A stretch of DNA of 64,000 nt from Bacteroidota bacterium (lineage in GTDB: Bacteria; Bacteroidota; Rhodothermia; Rhodothermales; Rubricoccaceae): assembly GCA_039821555.1 (NCBI GenBank), contig JBCBNX010000003.1, forward strand, positions 124,001-188,000. Direction: 5' to 3'. Both the position numbers and the translations under genes were made by a program. Shown in pieces: positions 52,751-63,883 of this stretch; position 1 is the first letter of the stretch, and each line of letters begins with the position of its first letter. A model generated the notes under the pieces. The model made no database searches and had not been told where the DNA came from. It saw only the letters and a program-made list of their open reading frames with translations.

Positions 52751-53356
52751 ATGCCGCTGCGCTCGCTCCTACTCGCGCTCGCCGCCCTCGTCACGATGGG
52801 CGCAGCAGCACCGTGGAGGCCCACCGCGCCCCTACCGCTCGATCTCCGCGCGAGCCGCGTCGAGTGGACCGTCTCGAAGGTGGGCAAGGACTACCACGGC
52901 CTCGTGAGCCTGGCCGCCGCCCGCCTCGACGTGTCCGACTCGACGCTCGCCGGGCACCTCCTCTTCGACATCAACGCTGCCACCTGCTCCAACGCGACCG
53001 GCCGCGAACTCGACGAGGTCATGGAGGTGATGCACGAGCGGCTCTTCGACACAGCGCACCACCCGCGCGGGCACCTGCTCATCCAGCACGCTCACCGCCT
53101 CGGCCCCGCCGACGCCGAGGGCTTTCTCCTGTTTGAGGTCACCGGCGACCTCCGCGTCCGGGGGCAATCGCAGGCCGTCACGTTCCCGGTGCGCGTCCGT
53201 CCGCATGCTACGTCCGGCACCGTCGCTGGTGAAGCCACGCTCACCATTGAGCGCGCCCGCTGGAACCTCCACTACGGCCCGAGTCTGCTCGATCAGGTCA
53301 AGGACCAGGCCATTGCAGACACGATCACCTTCCACGCGGTGTTTGTGGCGGGCTAG
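52751..53356 (+). CDS. YceI-family periplasmic protein
   Basis: A 201-residue lipocalin-like YceI protein from the ATG at 52751 with a signal peptide (MPLRSLLLALAALVTMGAAA). The body follows the family pattern: strands with VEWTVSKVGKDYHGLVSL, HLLFDINAATCSN, HERLFDTAHHPRGHLLI, FEVTGDLRVRGQSQAVTFPV and WNLHYGPSLLDQVKDQ. YceI proteins bind polyisoprenoid-type lipids in a beta-barrel. The longer upstream frame has no signal peptide and is rejected. Confidence 0.9.
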   Translation: MPLRSLLLALAALVTMGAAAPWRPTAPLPLDLRASRVEWTVSKVGKDYHGLVSLAAARLDVSDSTLAGHLLFDINAATCSNATGRELDEVMEVMHERLFDTAHHPRGHLLIQHAHRLGPADAEGFLLFEVTGDLRVRGQSQAVTFPVRVRPHATSGTVAGEATLTIERARWNLHYGPSLLDQVKDQAIADTITFHAVFVAG

Positions 53357-53602
53357 GTCGGGGGTGCTCCGCTTCACCGATAGGGCGCTTCCGGGCATGG
53401 CGTCACGCGCGCCCTGCACGCACTTCGATCTCCTCACTTCAGACCTCGCCGTGATCGTCGTGTGACGTTCGTGTAGCGTCGATTTGAGAAAGGATGACCC
53501 GCGCGTGAGGCGGCGGTAGGAGGCGACAGGGCAGATTGGAGCCAGATCGTTGCCCGGCCGGGATCGTCCCACGCGGGCAGGCTTCTCCAACCTCCTCCTC
53601 TC

Positions 53603-54544
53603 ATGCTTCGCTCTCCTTCGCGCTCGCTCCTCGCAGCGCTCGTCCTCCCGCTCCTCCTCGCCGCCTGCGACGCGGGCGACCTCACCGGCGCCGAGTCGCC
53701 GGTCACCGTAGCCCCGACCTCCATCGAAGCCACCGTCGCGGCCGAGATCGACACGGCCACCCCCGAAACGATGCGCACGGCCGCGGCCGTCGCGGCGGAC
53801 GCCTCCACGGGCGTCGAGGCGATCAGCGGCCCGACGACCATCACCGAGCCCGGCTTCTACACCCTCATGAACGGCTTCGCCACCGAGGGCGACGGCATCG
53901 TCATCCAGGCTGACAACGTGTTCCTCGACCTCGGCGGCTACACCATCACCGGCCCGGGCAACAAGGCCGGGCGCGGCATCGTGCTCGACGGTGTCACGCG
54001 CGTGCTCGTCACCAACGGCACCGTCGAGACGTTCGGCATCGGCGTGCAGTGGCTTGGCACCGACCGCACGGCCGTCGTGGGCGTGACCGTAGAGGGCGGC
54101 GACGAGTTCGCGGACCCGCCGAACGGCGTCGCGCCGCAGATCGGCTTCCTGCTCGTCAACAGCTCGCGCAACCGCGTGCTCGGCAACGTAGCCAACGACA
54201 CCAACCTCGGCATCTTCGTCCGCGGCGGCGGCAGCTTCCGCAACCGCATCATCGGCAACCGCGCCGAGGCGGGCGAGTTTGGCCTGCTCGGCATCTGCTA
54301 CAACCCCGCGCCGGACACCGAGGACCCGGCCGGTCCGCAGCGCGACCTCGTCGCGGGCAACGCACTCATCGGCTTCGGCGTCGGGATCCAGGTCAGCGCC
54401 GGGTCCGCCGAGAACCGCTTCGTCGAGAACCTGATCGGCTATCTGGAGTCGCCCTACGAGGACGCCAACGGCACGAACGTGTTCGACGACACGAACGAAA
54501 CGTTCCAGATCGGCGACGGCGCGCGCGGCCCGGTCACGCTCTAG
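53603..54544 (+). CDS. Lipoprotein with parallel beta-helix (NosD-like) repeats
   Basis: A 313-residue protein with a lipobox (LLLAAC), the lipidated Cys being residue 22. Residues about 80-300 form a right-handed parallel beta-helix of the NosD/pectate-lyase type (GEGDGIVIQADNVFLDLGGYTITGPG in shortened form, VLVTNGTVETFGIGVQW, NRVLGNVANDTNLGIFVRGGG, NRIIGNRAEAGEFG). It is probably anchored in the outer membrane or exposed on the surface. Such repeats often bind or modify carbohydrates; no catalytic residues can be named. The kinase gene follows after 194 bases. Confidence 0.87.
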   Translation: MLRSPSRSLLAALVLPLLLAACDAGDLTGAESPVTVAPTSIEATVAAEIDTATPETMRTAAAVAADASTGVEAISGPTTITEPGFYTLMNGFATEGDGIVIQADNVFLDLGGYTITGPGNKAGRGIVLDGVTRVLVTNGTVETFGIGVQWLGTDRTAVVGVTVEGGDEFADPPNGVAPQIGFLLVNSSRNRVLGNVANDTNLGIFVRGGGSFRNRIIGNRAEAGEFGLLGICYNPAPDTEDPAGPQRDLVAGNALIGFGVGIQVSAGSAENRFVENLIGYLESPYEDANGTNVFDDTNETFQIGDGARGPVTL

Positions 54545-54738
54545 AGCGGCTGCATTCAGGGGCGTCGTCCTGGACGCTCCATCGCACAGCTTCTAGCGCT
54601 CTTGGCGCGCCTGCGGGGACGACTCGCGGGCGCGCCTTCGTTGTGGGGACAGGCCGCCGTTCTGCGCGGAGCGGCCTCAGTGCCACGGAGGTCAACGGGC
54701 GCTGGATGCTACCTTGCCGCTGGCTTCGCCCGCTTCCC

Positions 54739-57351
54739 ATGTTCACGCTCACTCCGGCCTCGATCCCACTGCTCTGCCAGACGCTGCTGGCCGGGCTCAC
54801 GGCGGCGTACCTGCTCGCGCTGCGCAGCCGCGTGCCCTCGACGCGCTGGCTCGCCAGCGCGATGGTGATGCTGGCGGGCTATGCCGGCTGCTTCTTGCTC
54901 TCCTCGGCGGTGCCCGTGACCTCCGTGACGGGCCTCTACGCCACCCTCGGGCTCTACTTCTTCGTCGCGGCGACCATCGCGGCCTTGGTGCAGTTCGCGT
55001 ACACCTTCCTCGACGACCCCGTCCCGCGCGAGCGCCGCGCCGTGCGTGCCTTGTCCGCGGTGGTGCTCGCCGTGCTGGCAGGCGTGAGCATCTGGATTGC
55101 GGTGCGCCCCTCGCTCGTCGTGCTGGAACAGCTCTTTGTAGCCTACGGCGTCCTGCTCCTCGTGGGCATCGTATGGGCAGGGGTGGTACACGGGCGGCAG
55201 TATCGCCGCTTCCAGCGTGCGGCTGGGCGCGGGTGGTGGTCGCCCACCCGCGACGCACGCGGCCACCTCGCGTTCGGCTTCCTGACCGACGTCTTTGGCG
55301 CGATCGGCCTCGCCAACTTTCTCGTCTCGCTCGACATCATCGGGCTGCGCACCTTCCAGTACATCGCGCTTCTGTGCGGGCTGGCCGTGTCCCTCGGCTA
55401 CGTGGTCGTCTTCATCAACCACGCGCGGGAGCCGACGATGGTGCAGGGCAAGCTCGTCGGGCTGGTGCTGGCGACGGTGCTGGCGTTCCTCGGGCTGGCC
55501 GGCGTGCGCCTTTTCAACCCGACGGACATCGCGCGCGAGGCTGGCAACGCGCTGCCGCGTCTCCAGACGATCCGCCTCACGCCCCTCGACGAGGGCGGCT
55601 ACAAAGTCGCCACGCTCCCACCCGAGGCCGAGCCGACGGCGCCGCCACTCGGGCAGGCGCTCGCCGACACCGACCTCGCAGGCGGGCTCGCCCTCCCCTT
55701 CGCGTTCCCGCTGTTCGATGCCGCGTTCGCGACGGTCTACCCCAACCCCTACGGCGCGCTCCACTTCGACCAGCCAGTGGATCTCGCGGTGCCGTTTCTC
55801 AACACCGAGGGGCCTCTCATCGCGGCGCTTCTCGCCCCGTGCACGTCGAGTTGGGCGGAAGCACGCACCTTCGTCTACGCGCAGGACGACGCCGTGACGT
55901 TCACCTGGCGGCACGAGTACGAGTTTTCGCGGGGCGTCCCCGTCACCCTCCGTACAACGCTGCGGACCGACGGCTCCGTGGACCTCGGCTATGAAGGCCC
56001 GCCGATCGCGCCGACGTTCGGGCTGCGCGGCCTGTGGCAAGGAGGTCCCAGCATGGCGCTGCCCGTGGGCCTCGGCGGCGAGGCGCTGCTCGTCGAGCCC
56101 GGCCAGGGCCTCGTCGAGGACTTCGCCGCGCGCTACCGGCCGCGGGCCCACGCGAAGGTCGGACCGCTCGCGCGCCTCGTCTTCTTCGCCACGCTCTTCG
56201 TGCTGGGCGCGCTGCCGCTGTTCTTCCGGGCGAGCCTGCTGCAGCCGCTCGCGCACCTGCTCGCTGGTGTGCAGCGCATCGGGCGCGGTGAGCGCGACGC
56301 GCGGGTCGAAATCCGCTCGTCCGACGAACTAGGCGCGCTCGCCACAGGCTTCAACGAGATGGCCGACGCCGTGGCCGAGGCCAACCAGCAACTCAAGGCG
56401 TACGCCGAGACGCTCGAAGAGCGCGTCGAGGAGCGCACGGCGACGCTGCAGGCCGCCCTCGACCGCGAGCGAGCGATGCAGTCGCAGCTCGTCCAGTCCG
56501 AGAAGCTGGCGTCGCTGGGGCGGCTCACTGCGGGCATCGCGCACGAGATCAAGAACCCGCTCAACTTCGTCACCAACTTCGCCGCGCTCTCGGCGGACTA
56601 CGTGGACGACCTCGCAGACCTCCTGCGCCGGGACCCCACCTCGCTCTCCGATGACGGTCGCGCCGAGGTGGGTGAGCTCCTCGCCGACCTCAGCACGAAC
56701 GTCGCCAAGATCGAGGAGCACGGGCGGCGCGCCGACAGCATTGTGCGCGGCATGCTAGCGCACGCGCGGGGCGGCGAAGGCGAGCGCCGGACCGTTGAGG
56801 TGAACGCCCTCGCCGAGGAGTTCCTGAGCCTAGCCTACCACGGGATGCGCGCTCGGCACCCCAGCTGCCAGGTCACGCTGGAGCGCGACTTCGATCCCGA
56901 CGCTGGCGCCGTTGAGGTACTGCCGCAGGACCTCGGCCGGGTGCTGCTCAACCTGCTCTCCAATGCCTTCGAGGCCGTCCGCGGCTATGCCCAACCTGCC
57001 TCCGGCGACAGCGTCGCGCCGAGCGCCCCCGCAGGCTACCGCCCCACCGTCACCGTGCGCACGCGTCGCACCTTAGACCGCGTGACGATCACTGTTGCCG
57101 ACAACGGCCCGGGCGTGCCGCACGAGGCGCAGGCGCGTCTCTTCGAGCCGTTCTTCACCACCAAGCCAACCGGCGAAGGGACCGGCTTGGGCCTCTCCAT
57201 CAGCCACGACATCGCGCAGAGTCACGGCGGGAGTCTTACGTTTGAGGACCGCCGCAGCGACGTTCACGCTTCCACGGGTGCGGCCTTCGTGCTTACGCTG
57301 CCCACCGACCCGACCGTTCCACTCTCGTCGTCCCCCGCGTCTGTGCCATGA
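54739..57351 (+). CDS. Membrane sensor histidine kinase with extracytoplasmic sensor domain
   Basis: An 870-residue two-component kinase. Residues 1-260 hold about seven or eight membrane segments. About 270-475 is an extracytoplasmic domain ([20 protein letters not shown] then [11 protein letters not shown]). A further membrane segment (477-497) leads into HAMP (about 500-555), a coiled coil and HisKA with the phospho-accepting His near residue 602 ([15 protein letters not shown]). HATPase_c follows with [18 protein letters not shown] and GTGLGLSI near 790-820. Start chosen at 54739 (MFTLTPAS); upstream frames are antisense to the lipoprotein gene. The stop overlaps the next gene by 4 bases (ATGA), so the two work together. 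No response regulator is adjacent. Confidence 0.93.
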   Translation: MFTLTPASIPLLCQTLLAGLTAAYLLALRSRVPSTRWLASAMVMLAGYAGCFLLSSAVPVTSVTGLYATLGLYFFVAATIAALVQFAYTFLDDPVPRERRAVRALSAVVLAVLAGVSIWIAVRPSLVVLEQLFVAYGVLLLVGIVWAGVVHGRQYRRFQRAAGRGWWSPTRDARGHLAFGFLTDVFGAIGLANFLVSLDIIGLRTFQYIALLCGLAVSLGYVVVFINHAREPTMVQGKLVGLVLATVLAFLGLAGVRLFNPTDIAREAGNALPRLQTIRLTPLDEGGYKVATLPPEAEPTAPPLGQALADTDLAGGLALPFAFPLFDAAFATVYPNPYGALHFDQPVDLAVPFLNTEGPLIAALLAPCTSSWAEARTFVYAQDDAVTFTWRHEYEFSRGVPVTLRTTLRTDGSVDLGYEGPPIAPTFGLRGLWQGGPSMALPVGLGGEALLVEPGQGLVEDFAARYRPRAHAKVGPLARLVFFATLFVLGALPLFFRASLLQPLAHLLAGVQRIGRGERDARVEIRSSDELGALATGFNEMADAVAEANQQLKAYAETLEERVEERTATLQAALDRERAMQSQLVQSEKLASLGRLTAGIAHEIKNPLNFVTNFAALSADYVDDLADLLRRDPTSLSDDGRAEVGELLADLSTNVAKIEEHGRRADSIVRGMLAHARGGEGERRTVEVNALAEEFLSLAYHGMRARHPSCQVTLERDFDPDAGAVEVLPQDLGRVLLNLLSNAFEAVRGYAQPASGDSVAPSAPAGYRPTVTVRTRRTLDRVTITVADNGPGVPHEAQARLFEPFFTTKPTGEGTGLGLSISHDIAQSHGGSLTFEDRRSDVHASTGAAFVLTLPTDPTVPLSSSPASVP

Positions 57352-57833
57352 GCCTCTGGTCGACCCTCATGGGCTCGGATCCCGACACGGCCTACCTGCA
57401 CCGCAGCCCGCTCTTTGCGGCGCTCTCGGATCGGGAACGCAGCCAGCTTCACCGCGCGATGCACGAGCGCTACTACATGGCAGGCGCGACCATCTTCCGC
57501 AAGGGCGACCCTGGGCTCGGCCTGTTCGTCCTGCGTGAGGGCGAGGCCGTCGTCGTCACCGAACCCGACGACCGGATCGTGCACACCCTCCGCACAGGGG
57601 ACTGCTTCGGCGAGATCGCGTTGCTCCACGAGGCGGTCCGCTCCGCTACCGTCCGCGCGAAGAGCGACACGCACATGGCCGTCCTCGCCCAGCCGATGCT
57701 GCGCAAGCTCGTCGACCAGCGCCCCCGGCTGGCCGCGAAGTTGCTGTGGTCCGTCGCCCAAGCTACCGGCCAGCGGCTGATCGACGTGAGCGAAGAGCTA
57801 GCTCAACTCCGCCAGCGTAGCACGCCGCGCTGA
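57348..57833 (+). CDS. Cyclic-nucleotide-binding domain protein
   Basis: A 161-residue single cNMP-binding domain of the CRP/PKA type. The beta-roll is visible (IFRKGDPGLGLFVLREGEAVVV) and the phosphate-binding cassette is FGEIALLHEAVRSATVRA, with the Glu and Arg needed to bind cyclic nucleotide. No DNA-binding domain follows, so it probably acts through protein contacts, for example on the kinase whose gene overlaps it by 4 bases (ATGA). Its last 36 bases overlap the end of the convergent hybrid kinase gene. Confidence 0.88.
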   Translation: MSLWSTLMGSDPDTAYLHRSPLFAALSDRERSQLHRAMHERYYMAGATIFRKGDPGLGLFVLREGEAVVVTEPDDRIVHTLRTGDCFGEIALLHEAVRSATVRAKSDTHMAVLAQPMLRKLVDQRPRLAAKLLWSVAQATGQRLIDVSEELAQLRQRSTPR

Positions 57834-60158
57834 GGCAACGACGGGCCCCGTACGATCCTGGGTGCGCACAGCGTCTTCGTGCTCCGGGCCGCTCCTGCCC
57901 GGATGCCGCCCCTCAGCGAGTCTCTCTCCTACGACGATATTCTCGGCGATAGACTCCTCGGCAAGTGCTGCCTGAAGGCGCGTCCTTAGCGCTCGGTAGG
58001 CGTCCTGGACCGCATTCACGTCGGGCCTGTGCGTCGACACGTCTCCGGCGAGCAGCACCTGTTCGAGCTGCTGGCACGCATCGGCGAGCGCCTCGGCGCC
58101 GAGCAGCGCGGCGCTCGAGCGCAGCGTCTGGGCCGCCCTGCGCGCCGTATCCTGGTCGCCGCGGTAGAGCGCGTCGTAGATCTCGCCCAGCAGCAGCGGT
58201 CCGCCCGCCAGGAAGCTGGTCAGCATCTCGTGGACGAACACCGGGTCGTCGTCGTCGATGAGCTGCGCCAGGCGTGCTCGCAGCGTTCGGTAGAACTGGG
58301 CGGCCGCCTGGTGAGATGGCGCTTCCACGATCGGCTCCGCGCGCCCAGGTCTCTCCACTGTGTCTGCGGCGTCCGTCGGACTGGCCGCGCGGTCGGCGTC
58401 GTCCTGTGGCAGGAGTCGCGCCTCGTCCAAGATCTCAGCAAGAGCGTCGAGACTGAACGGCTTCGCGAGATAGGCGTCCATGCCCGCCTCCAAGAACGCG
58501 TCCCGATCCCCGTCCATGGCCTCAGCGGTCAGTGCCACGATGCGCGGCTGCACGTCGAGATCCAGCGCACGGATGGCATGCGTGGCAGCCACTCCGTCCA
58601 TGACGGGCATCTGTACGTCCATCAGCACGAGGTCGTAGGGGGTGCGCTGCACCGCCTCCACCGCTTCGCGCCCGTGAATCGCCAGGTCGGCATCGACGCC
58701 GAGGCGTTCGAGGAGACGTAGCGCCACCTTCTGGTTGGTCGCGTGGTCTTCGACGATCAGCACACGCAGACCTGCTCCGTCCGTCGCCGTCCGCGTGGAC
58801 TTCTTCGCGTGCGTCGTGTGAGCGGGCACTAGGATCGCGTGCAGGGTCTCGTGCAGCGCGGCGTCCTTCACGGGCTTCGTGAGCCGCGCGGCCAGAGGCA
58901 GGCCAATGACGGGCTGCTGGAGGCTTGCAAGCCCCACGACGGGCAGGGCCGGGTGCTGGGTGTGCAAGCGCTCCACACGCGCCGCGCTCGCCTCGTCCGC
59001 AGTCAGGTCCAGCAATAGTACGTGACACCGGTACCCGTTCTCCAACGCTACTTCCACGTCGTCGAGCGCGGTGTAGGGCGTGGCATCGAGCCCCCATGCA
59101 CGCAGGCGTACGACGAGAGCTTCACGGAGCGCCCGGTTCGGCACCGTCACGCCCACGGCAAAGCTGGTCAGCACGCTTACCTCCTGCACGTCGTCGGCTA
59201 TGGCCGGTGCCTCGATCGTCACCGTGAAGGTCGAGCCCACCCCGACAATGCTGTGCGCGGTGATGCTCCCTCCGAGCAAGCGGGCGAGGCGCTTGCAAAT
59301 GTGGAGGCCGAGCCCCGTACCCTCCCGCTGGCGCTCGGCCTGCTGGTAGGGACGGAAAAGCTGTCCAAGCACGCCCTGCGGGATGCCTTCGCCGGTGTCG
59401 CGCACCTCGAAGACGAGTCGGTCGGAGCCGGGCTGCTCGGGCCGCACAGCGACCACAACCTCGCCCTCGGCCGTGTGGCGCACGGCGTTGGCCAGGAGGT
59501 TGACTAGGATCTGCCGAAGCCGTGTCGGGTCCGTCTCGATCTGCTCTGGGATGCTGGGTGCGGGCGCATAGACCAGGTCGAGGCCCTTGCCTGCAGCCTG
59601 CGACGCCACGAGGTCGAACGCGGCCTCGACCAGCGGGCGCAACGCTACCGGCCGGGGGTCCAGCTTCACCTCCCCCGCCTCGATCTTCGAGAGGTCGAGC
59701 ACGTCGTTGATGAGCGTGAGCAGCACGTCGCCGGAGGAGCGGATCGTGCTCACGAAGTCGCGCTGGGCGCCGTCGAGGCGGCTCTCATCGAGGAGGCTCG
59801 CCATCCCGATGACGCCGTTCATGGGCGTGCGGATCTCGTGACTCATCGCGGCGAGGAAGGCGCTCTTAGCCTGCACGTTCGCCTCGGCGTGGGCGTGCGC
59901 CTCCTCCAGCCGTTCAACGTCGTGCTGGAGACCTTCGGCGCGTCGAAGGGCGGCGCCGACCGCCTGTTCGATGCTCTTCCCGAGGGGACGCACTACCAGG
60001 AGCGCATAGCTGCTCAACAGCAGCGTCACCACGGCCAGCTTCGCTGCGAGTGAGTCCCAGGCATGCGCCAGCACCAACGTCAGCAGGACGAGCGCAGCCA
60101 GGATGAGCTGCGTGAGCAGGAGCGTGCGGCGGAGTTCACGAGCAGTCGGGTGATCCAT
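57798..60158 (-). CDS. Hybrid sensor kinase with receiver and degenerate Hpt domains
   Basis: A 786-residue kinase from ATG 60158 (MDHPTARELRRT). It has two N-terminal membrane helices with almost no periplasmic loop, then a coiled coil, HisKA with His107 (AAMSHEIRTPMNG) and an intact HATPase (DTGEGIPQG, GTGLGLHICK). A first, degenerate receiver follows at about 345-460. A canonical receiver has Asp514 (LVLMDVQMPVMDG) and the Lys in LAKPFSL. The Hpt-like domain near 640-700 reads AAQTLRSSAALLGA, with Gln677 where the phospho-accepting His should be. The last 50 residues look like read-through into the convergent gene. Probable role: phosphosignal handling without a working Hpt step. Confidence 0.9.
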   Translation of the reverse strand: MDHPTARELRRTLLLTQLILAALVLLTLVLAHAWDSLAAKLAVVTLLLSSYALLVVRPLGKSIEQAVGAALRRAEGLQHDVERLEEAHAHAEANVQAKSAFLAAMSHEIRTPMNGVIGMASLLDESRLDGAQRDFVSTIRSSGDVLLTLINDVLDLSKIEAGEVKLDPRPVALRPLVEAAFDLVASQAAGKGLDLVYAPAPSIPEQIETDPTRLRQILVNLLANAVRHTAEGEVVVAVRPEQPGSDRLVFEVRDTGEGIPQGVLGQLFRPYQQAERQREGTGLGLHICKRLARLLGGSITAHSIVGVGSTFTVTIEAPAIADDVQEVSVLTSFAVGVTVPNRALREALVVRLRAWGLDATPYTALDDVEVALENGYRCHVLLLDLTADEASAARVERLHTQHPALPVVGLASLQQPVIGLPLAARLTKPVKDAALHETLHAILVPAHTTHAKKSTRTATDGAGLRVLIVEDHATNQKVALRLLERLGVDADLAIHGREAVEAVQRTPYDLVLMDVQMPVMDGVAATHAIRALDLDVQPRIVALTAEAMDGDRDAFLEAGMDAYLAKPFSLDALAEILDEARLLPQDDADRAASPTDAADTVERPGRAEPIVEAPSHQAAAQFYRTLRARLAQLIDDDDPVFVHEMLTSFLAGGPLLLGEIYDALYRGDQDTARRAAQTLRSSAALLGAEALADACQQLEQVLLAGDVSTHRPDVNAVQDAYRALRTRLQAALAEESIAENIVVGERLAEGRHPGRSGPEHEDAVRTQDRTGPVVASARRATLAELS

Positions 60159-60326
60159 CCGGGCGAGGGGCGAAGCGAAACGGCGGGACGCGGACTTGCG
60201 GCCTCTCGCCCAGATCGGCAACAACTGTGCCCAGGGAAGCTACCTGACGCCACCACAGCCAGGCAGCACCCAGGAAAACCCGCACCCCTACGCCACCGTT
60301 ACCTACACGGTTGGTCCCAATGCAGC

Positions 60327-60354
60327 GCGCCGCCCGACCGATGTCGAGCGGCGC
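60327..60354 (-). terminator. Hairpin after recA
   Basis: GCGCCGC (60327-60333) pairs with GCGGCGC (60348-60354) around a 14-base loop, 26 bases beyond the recA stop. There is no T-run, so it is only a candidate terminator. Confidence 0.4.
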
Positions 60355-60380
60355 ACTGTGTATGCAGGATGCCGACGGCC

Positions 60381-61451
<1,071 letters not shown>

Positions 61452-61784
61452 GTTCCTCAAAGATGACAAGATGGATGGGGGACGCGCGCCACGTCGGCAG
61501 TTTGATGGGGTCGCCGTGTCGGGTGGGCAGCGCATTACAACGAATGCAGCAGCAAGCTAGCGCCAGGCACGTGTCAGCCCTATGTCACAGGCTCGCTGCG
61601 GTCGATCTGCCTCTTCAGACACAAGCGATGCTGGAATGTAACCTGACCTCTCGTCTACGGGTGCCAGCCCGCCGTGTTTTCGCCCAACTAGCTCCAGCGG
61701 CGATCCCGTACCGTACAAACGGGCACCCCAGCTATCGCCGAGGTGCCCGTTGCAGTCTCCCTCAGGAGACGCCGTTGCGTCAGG
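61452..61784. other. Intergenic region upstream of recA
   Basis: A 333-base gap between the T9SS cargo gene and recA. It holds the recA promoter and, near its far end, the cargo gene's terminator at 61719-61750. I see no other structured element or gene. Confidence 0.5.
61719..61750 (-). terminator. Terminator of the lamin-tail cargo gene
   Basis: Perfect 9-base arms ACGGGCACC (61719-61727) and GGTGCCCGT (61742-61750). On the minus strand the stem is followed by TTTGT. It lies 35 bases after the stop of the gene at 61785. Confidence 0.7.
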
Positions 61785-63875
61785 TCACCGCACCACCATG
61801 AACCGGCGGGCCTCGCTGAAGGTCTGGCCGACGACCTGGAGGACGTAGGTCCCCGCAGGCAGGTCGTTCGTGGCGAAGGACACCTGCGTCGGCGTGCCCG
61901 GTCCTGTTTGACCGTCGAAGACCACACGAACGGTACGCCCGAGGACGTCGTAGACCGTCGCCTGCACGGGCTCAGCCGTCGGGGTAGAGAGCCGCACGCT
62001 GGCCTGGGCCGTCGTGGGGTTGGGGTGCACGGCGCTGAGTTCAAGCTGGTTGGGCAGCGTAGGACCCTCGGCAGCCACGGGGTTGGCCGTGGCATCTACC
62101 TCGATCACGAAGCGCTCGGCGGGCTCACCCTCGGCCTGTTCGAAGGCGTAGCGCGACGCGGTGCGCACGTCGACGCGCGCGCCGGTCACGGTGTCCACGA
62201 GTTCGACGCGCCACACCTCGGGCACGTTTTCGAGGACGGGCCAGCGCAGCTCGAAGGACGACGCCGTTCCGAACGACGCATAGGCGAGCGGGATCGACAC
62301 GACCTTGCCCGGATTGAGCGGGAGCGACTCCTGCACCTTCCAGCGCGTCTCCCCGGCGCGGTCGCCCAGGAACGCCGCGAAGGCATACGGGACGGCGAAC
62401 GACCCGAGCGACGAGGCATCGAACACGTCCCATCCCTCGCTTGCCCCGTCTGTGAAGAGTAGGGTGATCGGGTTGGCAATGGGCCGCCCGTCCTCGGCTG
62501 CGGTGGCGAGCTCGAAGCGGATGTAGCGCTCTTCGAGGGCTGCCTGGCGCCCGACGAAGCTGCCTCCCGTAGTCTGCTGGGCGACATCGTACGTCACGTC
62601 GATCGCGATGCCGACTGGCGGCGTGAGCAGCCCAGCGACTAGCACCTCGATCCAGTAGCCCTGCCACGGGGCGACCACCTGCGGGTTGCCGCCGGCCCCG
62701 GTCCGCGAGTAGGAGACGTAGCCGCCCACTCCGGCATTGGCGGCGGCATCCCAGATGGAGACGACATCCTGAATAACGAGCGGGTCGACGCCGGTGACCG
62801 GCGCTACCGACACCCCGCTCAGGTTGAAGCTCTCCGTGAAGGGGTTGCCCGCGATGTAGAACCCGTCGTTGGGGTCGCGGCCCACAAACCGGACGGTTTT
62901 ATTGGCGGCAAGTGCGGTCCCCGGGGTAGTCAGCGCGATGGGAAGCTGCTCGACGACGCTCGTGCCGCCGCCTGTGAGCGTAGGCGGGCTCGCTGCGTCG
63001 AAGAAGTACCACCAGAAGCCTGCGCCCGGTTCGAGCACGTCGGTGAGGGCCGTTGCCGGGGCGTAGCCATCGTTGCCGCCGGGCGTCTGATTGCCATCGT
63101 AGCTCAGGAAGAGGTTGGGCGGGTCGGTCGGGTACTCCGTGCCTACACCCCGGACCAGGTTGAGCGGGAGCACATCGCTCACGGTCAAGCCGTCGAGGGG
63201 AGCCGAGAGCAGGCGCCAGCCCTCTGCCGTGGAGGTGGCGACGACCGCCTGTCCGTTCGTGGCGAGCGGCGTCGGCGTGATGACCTCGGTCGTGGTGCCA
63301 CGCTGCACGCGCTGGATCGACAGGCCTTCGGTCGGCGAACCAAAGTCCTCGACACCGAGGTTTGTCGTACACACGGTTGGGTTGGTAACCGTCCGTCCGC
63401 CATAGACGAGTCCGATGTACTCGCCCGAGGCTGGGTTGCAGAGATAGAGTCCTTCGGACCCGTCGTTGATGACGGAGATCGACGAGCCGTCGCTGATGTC
63501 GAAGTAGCCCGCCGGCACTGTGCCGTCGTAGTCAAAGATGATGACGATGAACTCGCCCGGCGCGACCACGAGGCTTCCGGGGATGGTCAGTTTCAGCCCG
63601 GCAGCGTCGTAGATCTCGTAGCCGTTGAGGTCCACGTTGGCCGTCCCGTTGTTGACGAACTCGATGAACTCGTCGTCGCGCTCGAAGACGCCGTCGCCGT
63701 CGGTATCGAACCCCGACGTTGATGAGATATTGGGTTTAGGAAGGACTTCGTTGAAGATGATGCCATTCAAGCTGGCTTGCCCCACAGCGGCGTTGGTGGC
63801 CGCATAGAGCAGAAAAAGGACGGTACAGAGTCGGATCACAGTAGCCTCTGGGTTGTGTGCATGAAGGGGTCCCAA
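61785..63875 (-). CDS. Secreted lamin-tail-domain protein with T9SS sorting domain
   Basis: A 696-residue exported protein. The signal peptide is at VIRLCTVLFLLYAATNAAVGQ; the start could be the ATG at 63875 or a GTG at 63839. Residues about 37-130 are a lamin-tail domain (FNEVLPKPN, DEFIEFVNNGTANVDLNGYEI, APGEFIVIIFDYDG), a fold shared with secreted nucleases and surface proteins. The middle is beta-rich with repeats I cannot assign. The CTD is clear (VHPNPTTAQ, VYDVLGRTVRVVF, YVLQVVGQTFSEARRFMVVR). The start is 8 bases after the stop of the PID-CTERM gene, so the two form an operon. Confidence 0.9.
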   Translation of the reverse strand: MGPLHAHNPEATVIRLCTVLFLLYAATNAAVGQASLNGIIFNEVLPKPNISSTSGFDTDGDGVFERDDEFIEFVNNGTANVDLNGYEIYDAAGLKLTIPGSLVVAPGEFIVIIFDYDGTVPAGYFDISDGSSISVINDGSEGLYLCNPASGEYIGLVYGGRTVTNPTVCTTNLGVEDFGSPTEGLSIQRVQRGTTTEVITPTPLATNGQAVVATSTAEGWRLLSAPLDGLTVSDVLPLNLVRGVGTEYPTDPPNLFLSYDGNQTPGGNDGYAPATALTDVLEPGAGFWWYFFDAASPPTLTGGGTSVVEQLPIALTTPGTALAANKTVRFVGRDPNDGFYIAGNPFTESFNLSGVSVAPVTGVDPLVIQDVVSIWDAAANAGVGGYVSYSRTGAGGNPQVVAPWQGYWIEVLVAGLLTPPVGIAIDVTYDVAQQTTGGSFVGRQAALEERYIRFELATAAEDGRPIANPITLLFTDGASEGWDVFDASSLGSFAVPYAFAAFLGDRAGETRWKVQESLPLNPGKVVSIPLAYASFGTASSFELRWPVLENVPEVWRVELVDTVTGARVDVRTASRYAFEQAEGEPAERFVIEVDATANPVAAEGPTLPNQLELSAVHPNPTTAQASVRLSTPTAEPVQATVYDVLGRTVRVVFDGQTGPGTPTQVSFATNDLPAGTYVLQVVGQTFSEARRFMVVR

Positions 63876-63883
63876 GAGGACGC

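Noticed and set aside
54049..54738. N-terminal extension of the histidine kinase
   Set aside because: It overlaps the lipoprotein gene in another frame and is Arg-rich; the first membrane segment begins at 54739.
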